From a bacterium (GTDB lineage: Bacteria; Krumholzibacteriota; Krumholzibacteriia; JACNKJ01): a DNA stretch of 64,000 nucleotides. The notes under the pieces are model-generated. The model was given only the letters and a program-made list of their open reading frames with translations, made no database searches and was not told the origin of the DNA. The stretch spans positions 84,892 to 148,891 of the forward strand of contig JAAEPZ010000173.1 of NCBI GenBank assembly GCA_024231955.1, given 5' to 3'. Position 1 is the first letter of the stretch; each line of letters starts with the position of its first letter. A program made the position numbers and the translations under genes. Shown piece after piece: positions 18,101-26,387 of this stretch.

Positions 18101-19612
18101 GTGCAGGTACTCGCCCTGATACCGGGGCGTGCTGGAATCCTTGACCACGCCGTCCAGTACCGAATTGGGCTCGGTCGAGCGCCAGGGACGATTCTGCCCG
18201 CCCGTATTCTCGTAGTTCTCCAGCTCCCAATCGTAGAAGTGCCAGGCCTTGGTCTGCTCCGGATCCTTCACCGTGATGCAGTTGTGGGCGATTGTCTGGT
18301 GGTGATAGTTGACCACCGTGAAGCCGCCGCCGCCCTCATACAGCCCGGCATCGATGAGCAGAGGTTGACCATGGGAATAGATGGTGTAGTTGCCCTGATC
18401 CCAATGGTTCTGGTTGAACCAGGTCCAGTTGCCTGCGCGGAAGGTGGCGAAGGTCTGGGTCTCGGTGGAGCCCTCGGTCCAGTCGGAGCGGCTGATCCAC
18501 ATGCCGTTGCCCTCGGCGAAGTAGGAGAGCGGCTCGGAGAAGGGGTTCGTCTGCGAAATCGAGTGGTCGCTGAAGATCACATCGAGAACCGCGAAGTAGC
18601 GATCGTTGGTGGCGGGATAGCGGTCCACCCCATCAATGTTGTTGAACCACCAGGACACCCAACGGGCCTCCTGCGTCGAGTCGTAGTGATCCTGGAGGAT
18701 CAGCAGCGCGGTGGTGGCATTGGGCAGATAGCCGTCGCGCTTATAGGCATTGTGGCCATGTTCCGGATGGCGGATGTAGTCATCGGTATAGATGTAGCTC
18801 TTGATGAAGTACTCCATGTACTCCCTGAGAGCCGGTGCTTCGTCGAATAGACTCACCCCTGTGGCCGACTCGTAAGCGGCCAGGTAGCGGCAGATGTTCG
18901 AAAGGGTGCCTGCGCCGTAGTCCATCCCCTGAGGCATGCAACCGCCGCGGACAACCGCGAGGTTGTCGGGACCAAAACCGAGCGAGTTGCGAATCCACAG
19001 CCAGCGGTTCTCGTAACCGTTGTTCATGAAGTCGTTGGCGGCCGGGTTGTCGCCATAGGTGGCGATACCCCACAGCGGCGGCCCCCACAGCACTTTGGAG
19101 ACGCCGTTGAAATAGGTGCCGTCGGGATACCAGTTCCATTTGCCGCTGCCGTCCCTGGGGACCTGCGATACGTACTCGATCAGGTCCTCTTTGGCCGCCG
19201 CATCGAAGTGGGGCGAATGGTAGAGCCAGTCGTAGGCCAGGGCCATCGCGTTGAACTTGCGGCCGACCGAGTTGAAGGTCACGGTCATCACCGGATTATC
19301 CTCCATCTCATCATACAGGTTCTGCACTGCCGTCTGGGCATAGCTCTCGTCGCCCGTAATGACGTAGGCCAGGGCCTGAGCCTTGATCCCATCGATGTCG
19401 GTGCGGGCTGTGACCTGCATGAGTTCGGTCCACTCGAAACTGTTCGCACCCCAATGCTGGGTGCGAATCCGGTCGATCCGTTCCTGCGTGAGATAGATCC
19501 TGGGATGTTCGGTATTCGGCACGGCTGTCGCCGACGCGGATGCCGCAAAAAGGAGGATCCCCAGAAGGATGAGAATGCTCAGCGTAGTATGAGACTGTAT
19601 TCGGCCTGGCAT
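15122..19612 (-). CDS. Large secreted heparinase-like multidomain protein with FlgD-like tail
   Basis: Starting at the ATG at 19612 (MPGRIQSHTT) places a clean Sec signal peptide at the N-terminus; an in-frame start at 19675 would put 21 polar residues before it. The mature protein of about 1470 residues has a helical toroid plus beta domain like heparinase II/III or alginate lyases, with NHWDQGNYTIYSHGQPLLID, YHHQTIAHNCITV and FYLRETPGNDDEYFVAFDRV. Two tandem units of about 190 residues follow, each made of two beta-sandwiches (SGMVGG.MRFS and AGNW.SEP motifs). Next come a Big_5-like domain, an Fn3 domain, a Pro/Glu linker and a FlgD-like C-terminus (VRIFTVSGRQVRSF ... RGLYLVRVFDADG). It probably degrades or remodels uronate-containing polysaccharide outside the cell. 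Confidence 0.88.
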   Translation of the reverse strand: MPGRIQSHTTLSILILLGILLFAASASATAVPNTEHPRIYLTQERIDRIRTQHWGANSFEWTELMQVTARTDIDGIKAQALAYVITGDESYAQTAVQNLYDEMEDNPVMTVTFNSVGRKFNAMALAYDWLYHSPHFDAAAKEDLIEYVSQVPRDGSGKWNWYPDGTYFNGVSKVLWGPPLWGIATYGDNPAANDFMNNGYENRWLWIRNSLGFGPDNLAVVRGGCMPQGMDYGAGTLSNICRYLAAYESATGVSLFDEAPALREYMEYFIKSYIYTDDYIRHPEHGHNAYKRDGYLPNATTALLILQDHYDSTQEARWVSWWFNNIDGVDRYPATNDRYFAVLDVIFSDHSISQTNPFSEPLSYFAEGNGMWISRSDWTEGSTETQTFATFRAGNWTWFNQNHWDQGNYTIYSHGQPLLIDAGLYEGGGGFTVVNYHHQTIAHNCITVKDPEQTKAWHFYDWELENYENTGGQNRPWRSTEPNSVLDGVVKDSSTPRYQGEYLHDMSDVLRKADNERYTYAFADMTNAYANERWEQDYDSFHLGRVDFRPKVTNVTRHWFYLRETPGNDDEYFVAFDRVSSVDADFQKMSHLHFIGEPMIIGGMRTDVEVEGHIETWNADAFEVELGGAVLHGKMLLPEDIHLRKIGGTGYEYWVNGTNYDPWPASENELGGVWRMEIIPDEARKDDLFLTVLHPDGIGAATPEIDRVSAGGFEGAHFDGWVVMFSNEETDREDLTYSISSGGELNHLICDMKAGYNYNIYRDGSSLTTVNAGTDGIVEFESPGGGSFQVTQGAFHEDNEGPVDASISIGDGDCSGRQALLHLAATDEGSGMVGGLMRFSANGSDWADAVNYQTTYYWNLTGGDGAKTVYALFADAAGNWISEPVSASITMDDTAPTVEFSIVENTVTASVVTLHCSADDAGCAGDNISMQFSNDNSNWSAKQPLTSSVDWDLESEAQGTYEVFARFYDELDNMAGPVSDTVEMIPPQTDSTPPTGTVTINGSGCHADPDVVLLLSAADAESGMVGGQMRFSNDGESWSQSYDYAVSHDWTLTSGNGEKTVYVLLADAVGNWMTEPITDDGYTLDDSPPVAEFDVVETAVDGSEVTLACSAYNTGCSGDNVYMRFSNDGISWSQPEPLTASRTWDFHPQGDGLYTIYASFGDELDNWSDPLLSDTVELTLPPDDQAAPTLGSQSPATDAVDVSTVDPISCIVRDLDSGLDLASFSMELDGTQLNHIGIPFSSGRVMFSADLPSELEPNTLFNVVINVADQAGNMLETSWSFTTGAGSEDTQPPLPPTGLNCTLNDLCDIYVVWDASYDPNVVAHRVSYGEWPDGEATILNFQEQIGALIPDLPDGEYWAEVIAVNNLGEWSAASRTSQAIELTCDNPPEEPEDPEEPEEPETPFKATGAGGIWPPGVMQSNIHAPLQVSDLARGWTVRIFTVSGRQVRSFTAETDGENFTWDLLNRSGAIVSRGLYLVRVFDADGTMINEGKYLRR

Positions 19613-19675
19613 GGAAGTACCTCGGATTTCAGGATACGATGCTCCGGAAACGGTTACTGCGTAAGAAGTATCCAT

Positions 19676-19991
19676 GGATGAACAATCTTCATGCCTATTA
19701 AGCTGGGATTTCCCGATCCCAAGGCCCTGAAACGCTTGTAGTTACTGGGCCGGGAAAGTGGGACGAACAACAATGCCCCCAGATCTGGCAACCTGCAAGG
19801 TAATATTCCCGAAGACAGGGCAAAAGAGGTGCTTTTAGCGAAATCGGGGATTATGAAAGCATAATATCTCTCGGACTTGATCCGATTTGTCAGAAAAACC
19901 CGGCAAACGATCCGTCTGCCGGGCTTGATGATGTGAATTGTCCGGCTCCGAGCTCTGTCGGGAATATACCCGAGTTAGGGTACCAGCTCTC
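19676..19991. other. Intergenic stretch upstream of the secreted lyase gene
   Basis: No gene is visible here. The right part holds the terminator of the glycosyltransferase operon (19894-19924). The left part, just before the lyase start, must contain its promoter, but I found no convincing -35/-10 pair. Confidence 0.5.
19894..19924 (-). terminator. Rho-independent terminator of the EPS glycosyltransferase operon
   Basis: On the minus strand CCCGGCA pairs with TGCCGGG across a nine- to eleven-base loop and is followed by five T residues. It lies about 70 bases past the last glycosyltransferase stop at 19992 and marks the end of the long minus-strand operon. Confidence 0.88.
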
Positions 19992-21140
19992 TCAGGAGAC
20001 GGGGCGCCCCTCGTGCAGCGCAGTATAGAAATCTTCATACTCGCCGATCATCCGTCGCAGACTGAACTGCTCGTTGACGAATATCCTGGCGTTGTATTTC
20101 AGCTCCTCCAAACGCTCGGAATCCCGGAGCAGTGTCGGAATCAGCTTCTCCATCGCGTCAATCTTGGGCTCCCCGATCGGGGGCACGATGACACCGTTCC
20201 AGCCGTCACGGATGAGATGCCTGTTCCCCTCGATTGCCGTAGTGAGAATGGGCACGTCGGCGGCCATCGCCTCAAGAATCACATTGCTGGTCCCCTCGTT
20301 GTCCATGGAGAGCAGACAGAACAGGTCGAACATGGAGTAATACTCATGGATGTTCTGCTGGAAGCCCGGCATGTGGACCCGGTCGGTGAGTCCGCGCGCA
20401 TCGCGGTCGGCCCGGAACTTCTCCACGTCGGCGCCATCGCCGATGATTACTGCGTGCACCGGCTTGCCGTCCACCTCCTTCACCCTCTCCAGGAAGCTCA
20501 ACATCGCCGGGTGATCCTTGAATCCGTAGAAACGACTCACAGTGCCGAGCAGCCAGACATCCTCCGGAATCCCCAGTTCACGCCGTCGCGCCATGCCATC
20601 GGCCTCGAGGGTGCTGAAACGATCCAGATTCACACCGTTGATGATCACATGCACCGAATTCGGCGGGTAGTTCAACTGGGAGTAGAGAAATTCACGCAAC
20701 CCGGGAGACACGCATAGTACCTGATCGGCCCAGCAGCGCATGAACTTGCTCACCATCCGTTTGCGCCAGTCGATCAGCTGCACCATACCATGCTCACCGT
20801 TGATCAGCACCGGCACCCGCGCCAGCCTGGCTCCGATGGAGGCATAGAGATTGGGCGTATAGTTGCGAGCGTGGACGATATCCGGCTTGAGCTTGCGGAA
20901 CAGCTTCGCCAGACGGAGCGGCAGTTCCGGCGCCAGACGGTCGGGATGCTCCAGGCTGATCACTTCGGCCGCCGGATTGACGATCCTGTCGGCCAGCGCC
21001 CCACGCTCATGCAGGCAGATCACCTTGGAGCGGAAACGATCCGGATCCAATCCGTTGACGACATTGGCCACGCCATTCTCCAACCCTCCGGGGTTGAAAG
21101 TGGTCTGAACGTGGCAGATCGTGATCGGCCGCTTGGCCAT
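19992..21140 (-). CDS. Glycosyltransferase family 4
   Basis: Starting at the ATG at 21140 gives 382 residues (MAKRPITICHVQ); this start sits just past the stop of the SGNH gene. A longer in-frame reading from 21179 would overlap that gene. GT4 signatures include HVQTTFNPGGLENGVANVVN at the N-terminus, VHARNYTPNLYASIGARLA, VIINGVNLDRFSTLE, LGTVSRFYGFKDHPAMLSFL and VIIGDGADVEKF. The donor-site segment is NEGTSNVILEAMAADVPILT. The GG in the N-terminal loop and the LE that follows resemble enzymes named exosortase-associated TIGR03088-like transferases, which fits the neighbourhood, but the finer assignment is inference. It is the last gene before the terminator at 19894-19924. Confidence 0.92.
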   Translation of the reverse strand: MAKRPITICHVQTTFNPGGLENGVANVVNGLDPDRFRSKVICLHERGALADRIVNPAAEVISLEHPDRLAPELPLRLAKLFRKLKPDIVHARNYTPNLYASIGARLARVPVLINGEHGMVQLIDWRKRMVSKFMRCWADQVLCVSPGLREFLYSQLNYPPNSVHVIINGVNLDRFSTLEADGMARRRELGIPEDVWLLGTVSRFYGFKDHPAMLSFLERVKEVDGKPVHAVIIGDGADVEKFRADRDARGLTDRVHMPGFQQNIHEYYSMFDLFCLLSMDNEGTSNVILEAMAADVPILTTAIEGNRHLIRDGWNGVIVPPIGEPKIDAMEKLIPTLLRDSERLEELKYNARIFVNEQFSLRRMIGEYEDFYTALHEGRPVS

Positions 21141-21141
21141 A

Positions 21142-21903
21142 TTAATTCCCTTCGCCAAGTAGGTCCTCAAGAACGACACGGGCCGTGGTGGTCATCGTCT
21201 CATAGGCCAGGTCATTGGGGTGGATATCATCGATCGCCAGCTCGGCAGGGAGGAATCCCTGCTCATCGGCCAACGCCGCAAAGAAATCTATCACGGGATA
21301 CCCCCGTTCCGCCGCCAGGTCCCGCAGCCACTGGTTGAAGGGGAGCATAAGACCGTTGATGCCGTTGGGGTCCTTGTTGCCCTTGGAATCGTAAACCACG
21401 TTGCCGTCGACGCGGACCGGCAGCGATGTGGCCAGCACCGGCTTGATCCCGGCACTCTCGGCCAGATCGAGCATATCCAGCAGCGCCTGCTGCGTGCCCT
21501 TGTAGCTCACTCCGGGACGGAAGGTGATTGCGCAGGCCTTGATCACAACCGCGCGCGGCTGCAGGTCGAGGACATCCTGCTTGAAGCGGAGCAGGTAGTG
21601 GCTGGGCCATTGGCCGCCCACACCCCGTTCCGCAACATCAAGGTCACCGAGTTTCCCCTCGGGACTCCAGCGCCTCGTAATCGATGCGCCGAGTATCACC
21701 ACATCGGGACGTTTACCCGATTCAAGACGGGCTCGGTTGGCCTCTTCGAAGAAATCGGTACGTGTGAAGCGCTCACTGATCACTTCGACCTTGCTCATGG
21801 CCGAGAGGGCGCTCTGCCTGTAGCACCACGCTTTCCAGGTGACCGCCACCAGCAGGAGCAGCAGAATGCCTATCGGAATTATCGTTCTGATCATCTTGCA
21901 CAT
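21142..21903 (-). CDS. SGNH-hydrolase-fold protein, membrane-anchored
   Basis: The 253-residue product begins with one N-terminal hydrophobic helix (TIIPIGILLLLLVAVTW), so the rest should face the periplasm. Block I of the SGNH fold appears as VVILGASIT with S74 as nucleophile. A glycine block is RGVGGQ, and the C-terminal DDIHPND supplies the catalytic D225 and H228. The usual asparagine block (GTND) is replaced by KACAI, so the oxyanion site is not canonical. Related small SGNH proteins in polysaccharide clusters add or remove acetyl groups. It sits between GT4 genes, with its stop one base from the next start, so it is co-transcribed with the exosortase-type EPS operon. Confidence 0.82.
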   Translation of the reverse strand: MCKMIRTIIPIGILLLLLVAVTWKAWCYRQSALSAMSKVEVISERFTRTDFFEEANRARLESGKRPDVVILGASITRRWSPEGKLGDLDVAERGVGGQWPSHYLLRFKQDVLDLQPRAVVIKACAITFRPGVSYKGTQQALLDMLDLAESAGIKPVLATSLPVRVDGNVVYDSKGNKDPNGINGLMLPFNQWLRDLAAERGYPVIDFFAALADEQGFLPAELAIDDIHPNDLAYETMTTTARVVLEDLLGEGN

Positions 21904-21930
21904 CCCCCTGAAGTTTGATCCCGAATGCGA

Positions 21931-23115
21931 TCAACGCATCCGGCTTGCGGTGTTTTCTATCATCTCCACCAGACGGTTCGCCAGATCTCTCCAGTCGCAG
22001 ACCTCCTGCACCCAGTTCCGCCCCCGCTCCTCAATATCCCAGCGGACCGAATCGTCCGCCATCAAGCTCGTTATCGCAGCAGCCGCCTCCTCGGGGGTGT
22101 TGACTGTCTGCAGGAAATCCATCTGGTAGCGCTCCACCTCATCCAGAGAGGTGGTCAGCACGGGCTTGCCCATGGCCAGATACTCGAAGAGCTTCATGGG
22201 ACTGGCTTTGTGACTGATTGGGATCCGTTCGAACAGGTTGAGACAGATATCCCAACTGCCGATCTCGGCCGGCACCTGGGTGAAGGGCACCGAACCCGGC
22301 ACCTCGACGTTGTCGAGCCTCAGCTCCACGATCCGGTTTTTGATCCAGCTCTCCAGACGACCGCCGCCAACGAGGCGAAAATGACATTCCGGGAGCAATC
22401 GGGCCGTTCCGAAGATCATCTCGAAATCGATGAAGTATTCGAAGGCGCCCAGATAACCGATGACGGGACGCCTGCCGCCGTTCGCCTCGCGGGGGATCAG
22501 CCCTTTCCGCACCGTCTCGAAACGTTCGAAATCGACCCCATTGGGCAGCAGGCCGATATCGTAATCGGGATAATCGTCGATCAACGCCCGGCTGATCGAG
22601 AGCACCAGGTCGGCCTCGTTCAACATATGGATGAGCTTCCGGCGGCCATAGCGCAACAGCAGGCCGAAACCGGCTTTGCCGAGTTCGGTCTTGAGCATCG
22701 CCTCGTAGTCGTCGGCCAGATCGAAAATCCGCACCAGCCCTCGGCCCGGGGCGGGCGGCACCTGCAGCAAACCAGCCTGAGGCAGGTTGTAGACGATGAG
22801 AGCGTCGGGAGGATCCTCTTTCATGATCCGCGCAACCTCGCTGCGGCAGAGGAGCCCATAGGAACCCTTCTTCACCAGCTTATCCTTGGGCCAGGTGTGG
22901 TTCCACAGCCAGCCGGGCATTTTCACGTCGATGAGCTTGATGTTGTCGGGCAGGTCGACCTCGATCTCCTGGAAATTCGTCTCGTTGAGATCGGCGGGCG
23001 GCGGCTGCAGTATTGTTATGCGATGACCCATCTTGGCCAACTGGCCGAAAAGGTGATGGTAGCGCGTCCAGTTGACGGCTTTGTACCGGGCCAGGTACGG
23101 GAAAAGGATATGCAT
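21931..23115 (-). CDS. Glycosyltransferase family 4
   Basis: A 394-residue GT-B enzyme. The N-terminal half has MHILFPYLARYKAVNWTRYH and LAKMGHRITILQPP, then LIVYNLPQAGL and VLSISRALIDDYPDYDIGL with LLPNGVDFERFETV. The C-terminal donor domain has IGYLGAFEYFIDFEMIF, RLVGGGRLESW and SPMKLFEYLAMGKPVLTT, the usual E-containing donor site. The N-terminal handling of long, basic segments resembles enzymes that act on membrane lipid carriers. Its start shares one base with the stop of the upstream 462-residue transferase, which points to coupled translation. Sugar specificity cannot be inferred. Confidence 0.9.
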   Translation of the reverse strand: MHILFPYLARYKAVNWTRYHHLFGQLAKMGHRITILQPPPADLNETNFQEIEVDLPDNIKLIDVKMPGWLWNHTWPKDKLVKKGSYGLLCRSEVARIMKEDPPDALIVYNLPQAGLLQVPPAPGRGLVRIFDLADDYEAMLKTELGKAGFGLLLRYGRRKLIHMLNEADLVLSISRALIDDYPDYDIGLLPNGVDFERFETVRKGLIPREANGGRRPVIGYLGAFEYFIDFEMIFGTARLLPECHFRLVGGGRLESWIKNRIVELRLDNVEVPGSVPFTQVPAEIGSWDICLNLFERIPISHKASPMKLFEYLAMGKPVLTTSLDEVERYQMDFLQTVNTPEEAAAAITSLMADDSVRWDIEERGRNWVQEVCDWRDLANRLVEMIENTASRMR

Positions 23116-24503
23116 CAGTCGAGTACCGTCCCCTTTGCCGACCGCTGATCGAGGCCGATCATGCCATCCAGTAGGCCCGCCAGCCGTCGGGTCAATCCCG
23201 CGCGGCTGAATCGGTCCAGCTCCTCCGGTCTCCGTCGCAGAGTCTGACGCGGCAACTCGACGATCTCCAGAATCGCCCGCCGCAGTCCACCCTGATCCTC
23301 CGGGGCGACAGCGTAACCGCCTTTGACCGAACGGACAAGGTCAGGTGTCGCACCCGGAGCCGATACTGTCAATATCGGACGTCCGGCGCGGATGTACTCG
23401 AATGTCTTGGCCGGCACCTGCATGCGGAAGTGCGGACTGTTCTGGAAGAGCAGCAACGCGTGAGCCGCCTCCAGATGTGCGGGTATCTCGCCGTGAGGCA
23501 CGAAATCGATCACCTCAACGCAACGGCTGAGCGCGGCAGACTTCATGAGTTCGCGGAACGCCGGCATGGTGGTGTACTCGCCACTGCCGACAAGGCGCAC
23601 CCGCACCGAATCGGGAGCAAGCAGCCCCTCCTCAAGCAGATCGCGCACGGCGATCAGGAACGGATCGGGAACTCGGAGCTCCTGTGCGGGGAAGAACTCC
23701 CCCGCGTGGAGAAACATGAAGGGACCGTCGGCCGGCGGAGAGGCCAGATCGTCAACGAAATCGGCGGGATCGAAGCCGTTGGTGATCACCTCGACCTTGT
23801 CGTCGGGTAAGTCCGGATAGGCCCCCTTGAGCGCTGCGGCCAGGGGCACCGTGTTGGCGATCACACGCTGCGTGCGGCTCATGATATCCCGCTCCAGTTT
23901 GCGGCAGATGCGCCCCTTGCGGGTCGTGAGCAGACCCGCAGGGAACTGGAGCGTCCAGGGGTCGCGAAAATCGATCACCCAGGGGATCCCCGTCATGCGC
24001 GACAGGGCGCGACCGATCAGGTGGGCCGTCGGCGGCGGGCTGGTGCTGTAGATCACGCGGGGGCGATGACGGATGATCATCCAGAGTCCGATCAGCAGAC
24101 CCGGAAGGTACCAGCCGACATAGCCGTCGGGGGTGGTGAAAAAATCCTTCACCTTTCGCGCCAGTCCACCGCCGCCGGTCTCCTCGACGGTGGAGCCGCC
24201 GGTGGATTCGGTCGCGTCACCCGCCCCGGCACCGCCACCTCCCAGAACCCTTTTGACGACTTTCCTGCAGGCGACAATGGCGGCCAGCGCATTCCAGACC
24301 GGCGAGTGATAGACGGGCGTGCCCGGCGGCACCTCGGCGAGCAGCTTGGGATCCAGTCGGGGATGTTTGGTGCGCTTGAGCGTCAGTATCAGAGGTTGCC
24401 AGCCATGCTCGGGCAGGTAGCGGCTGAACTTCAGGGTACGCAGCATACCGCTGCCGCCGACGGGCGGATAACCGTGGCTGATCATCAACACCTTGCGCTT
24501 CAC
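23115..24503 (-). CDS. Glycosyltransferase family 4 with low-complexity insertion
   Basis: This 462-residue enzyme begins MKRKVLMISHGYPPVGGSGM followed by RTLKFSRYLPEHGWQPLIL, a typical GT4 acceptor-domain opening. The donor half has VIANTVPLAAALKGAYPDL, EVITNGFDPADFVDD, MFLHAGEFFPAQE and VPAKTFEYIRAGRPILTVSA. Residues 87-113 are an unusual Gly/Ala/Ser/Thr/Glu-rich stretch (VLGGGGAGAGDATEST and on), probably a flexible loop that makes the protein longer than its neighbours. The start overlaps the end of the hydrolase gene by four bases. As part of the operon it likely adds one sugar of the EPS repeat. Only the family, not the substrate, is supported. Confidence 0.9.
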   Translation of the reverse strand: MKRKVLMISHGYPPVGGSGMLRTLKFSRYLPEHGWQPLILTLKRTKHPRLDPKLLAEVPPGTPVYHSPVWNALAAIVACRKVVKRVLGGGGAGAGDATESTGGSTVEETGGGGLARKVKDFFTTPDGYVGWYLPGLLIGLWMIIRHRPRVIYSTSPPPTAHLIGRALSRMTGIPWVIDFRDPWTLQFPAGLLTTRKGRICRKLERDIMSRTQRVIANTVPLAAALKGAYPDLPDDKVEVITNGFDPADFVDDLASPPADGPFMFLHAGEFFPAQELRVPDPFLIAVRDLLEEGLLAPDSVRVRLVGSGEYTTMPAFRELMKSAALSRCVEVIDFVPHGEIPAHLEAAHALLLFQNSPHFRMQVPAKTFEYIRAGRPILTVSAPGATPDLVRSVKGGYAVAPEDQGGLRRAILEIVELPRQTLRRRPEELDRFSRAGLTRRLAGLLDGMIGLDQRSAKGTVLD

Positions 24504-25468
24504 TCTGCTCCTCCCGGTCGTGTTCCATATTCATGTTCAAGCCAGTCATCTATTAAAGCAAACAGATGTTCCTGGGCGTCATCGGGGGCCATCTCATGAT
24601 TGCTCCCCTCGATAATCCGCTTCGTGTAGGGGCGCTCACTGCCCGCCAGGCAGCACTTCTCGAATTCACTCTCGAAATCGTAGCGCGCCCGCTCCTGTTC
24701 ACTGTAGATCCAGAGCATCTTGACACGTCCGGCGACATTGTCATAGGCCTGAAGAAAGATCCGGTTGATCCCCTCGGGGATACTGCGCTCTCCCCCCTCT
24801 CGCCCGCCTGCGCCAAACAATCGGCCCAGTCTGCGGGTGATGGTTTTCCGGATGAGGCCGTACTCGCTCTTGCCGGTGAAGAAATTGCGCCAGGCATCGG
24901 GGTTGAACAGCTTCTTCAAGTAGAGCATCAGAATGAAGTCGGAGTACTCTTCACTGATCTGATCCGCGAAATCGGATTCCTGATCGAGCACTTTGACGGG
25001 CAACTGAAAACCGATGATGCCATCCACCATCGAATCGGCATCGGCCAGGTAGAGGGCGGTGATCGCCCCGCCGCACAGACCGCAGGCGATGACCCGCTCG
25101 ACCCCGGTCTCCTCCTTGAAGGCCCTCAACGCATTGACCGCATCCCCCTTGAAGAACCCATTCTGGATCCTCTCGTGCAGATCGGGTACTTCGCGCCCGG
25201 GCAGCTCACCCTCGGCATCGCCGGTGCCGTGAAAGTCAAAACGGAAGACATGGAGCCCTCTGGTTGCGGCAAAACGGGCCAGCTTCAGATGCAGCCGGTG
25301 CGGTCCGACGCGGTGTTTGAGCCCGGGGCTGAGCAGAAGCAGACCCAGCTTGTCCGGTCCGGTTGCCGTTGGGCTGGTGACGATCCCCGGCAAACGCACA
25401 CCGTCGCTCTCGAAGGTGACAATCCGCTCGGCAAGGTTGAGCGCAGGAACCCCGTAAACCGTTTGCAT
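24500..25468 (-). CDS. Exosortase-associated alpha/beta hydrolase-fold protein, Cys at nucleophile elbow
   Basis: The ATG at 25468 overlaps the upstream stop by one base (TAATG) and gives 322 residues (MQTVYGVPAL). The alpha/beta-hydrolase core shows LGLLLLSPGLKHRVGPHRLH, VFRFDFHGTGDAEGELPG and a strand-turn-helix VIACGLCGGAITALYLADAD. The nucleophile position is C132 in GLCGG rather than serine. SNHEM near the end may hold the histidine. Exosortase clusters of proteobacteria carry paired hydrolase-fold proteins usually called exosortase A system-associated hydrolases 1 and 2. From memory the Cys-elbow type corresponds to number 1. Its place among EPS glycosyltransferases agrees. The reaction is unknown. 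Confidence 0.8.
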   Translation of the reverse strand: MQTVYGVPALNLAERIVTFESDGVRLPGIVTSPTATGPDKLGLLLLSPGLKHRVGPHRLHLKLARFAATRGLHVFRFDFHGTGDAEGELPGREVPDLHERIQNGFFKGDAVNALRAFKEETGVERVIACGLCGGAITALYLADADSMVDGIIGFQLPVKVLDQESDFADQISEEYSDFILMLYLKKLFNPDAWRNFFTGKSEYGLIRKTITRRLGRLFGAGGREGGERSIPEGINRIFLQAYDNVAGRVKMLWIYSEQERARYDFESEFEKCCLAGSERPYTKRIIEGSNHEMAPDDAQEHLFALIDDWLEHEYGTRPGGAE

Positions 25469-26316
25469 TAACCCACCTCGCTGCCGGGGGACGGCGCACT
25501 GTTCGTGAACCAGTCCACAATCGGATCGAACAGCTGTGGGCACCCTGTGGCGAAGATCTTCTGTTCGCTCCAGATCGGGGAGTAGGGCAAGGTGGTCAAC
25601 CGGGAAGCGGGATCACTGGCCAGGCAGGCTTCGAAAACCCGGCGGCTGTCGCCGTCGGCGGCAGCCCCCTCGCTGCGCACCAGCGACAGCACGAGACCGG
25701 GTCCCCGCCAATCGACAGGTTTTTTGCTGAGATCTATTTGAGAACAATCGGTGTAGAATTCGCGGCTCAGATGATAGCCGTCGATGTTGAGGAGACCCGA
25801 ATCCTCCATTTTGGCGAGAAGCGTCTCGCGATCCTCCCGCACTTCGCCGAAAATACTCATCTGGGTAGTGAGGTTGCTGCGGAGCGCCTTTTTGAGATAG
25901 GCACCGCCAGAGGCCAAAGGATTGATGACGGCAACGGACGCGGCAGCCACATCGGCGGCATGGCGCAGGGCCAATGTGCCCCCGAAGCGGAAGCCGAACA
26001 GGTGCAGATCGGTCAGGTTCTCACTGGTGCGGAAATGTTCGGCGGCTGCACGGATGTCGGCGGCTGCCGTGGACAGATTCATGTCATGGTGGGCACGATC
26101 ACTGTCACCGTATCCTCGCAGATCGAAACGGAGCACCGGCACACCGGCATCGCAGAGGGCGCGAGCCAGATTGGTCGAGGCGCGCCCCACCCACAGCTTC
26201 TCTTCACAGACCGGGTGAATCATGATCACACCGGCGCCGTTCAGGCGTCGGGCGGGTCGGTAGATAATCGAGAAGAGGTTTTCACCCTCTACGGGAATGA
26301 AATCAAATGCTTCCAA
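25468..26316 (-). CDS. Exosortase-associated alpha/beta hydrolase-fold protein lacking the Ser nucleophile
   Basis: This 282-residue protein has the hydrolase fold: GAGVIMIHPVCEEKLW, VPVLRFDLRGYGDSDRAH and LHLFGFRFGGTLALRHAADV. At the nucleophile elbow the residue is R110 (G-F-R-F-G-G), so a classical Ser-His-Asp mechanism is ruled out. Proteins of exosortase clusters with an arginine here are annotated, as I recall, as exosortase A system-associated hydrolase 2, and the adjoining Cys-elbow protein would be its partner. It may bind rather than cleave an acyl or glycan group. It follows the DUF362 gene by 71 bases and overlaps the next start by one base. Confidence 0.8.
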   Translation of the reverse strand: MEAFDFIPVEGENLFSIIYRPARRLNGAGVIMIHPVCEEKLWVGRASTNLARALCDAGVPVLRFDLRGYGDSDRAHHDMNLSTAAADIRAAAEHFRTSENLTDLHLFGFRFGGTLALRHAADVAAASVAVINPLASGGAYLKKALRSNLTTQMSIFGEVREDRETLLAKMEDSGLLNIDGYHLSREFYTDCSQIDLSKKPVDWRGPGLVLSLVRSEGAAADGDSRRVFEACLASDPASRLTTLPYSPIWSEQKIFATGCPQLFDPIVDWFTNSAPSPGSEVG

Positions 26317-26387
26317 GCATGCCTCCGCTAAGCGGCGTGGGTCCTTCCATCCTTTTTATACTTCTTTATACTTCGGTCAATCGCTTG

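Noticed and set aside
17225..18850. Long plus-strand frame of 541 codons
   Set aside because: It is antisense to the heparinase-like gene and shows only shadow-type repetitive hydrophobic composition.
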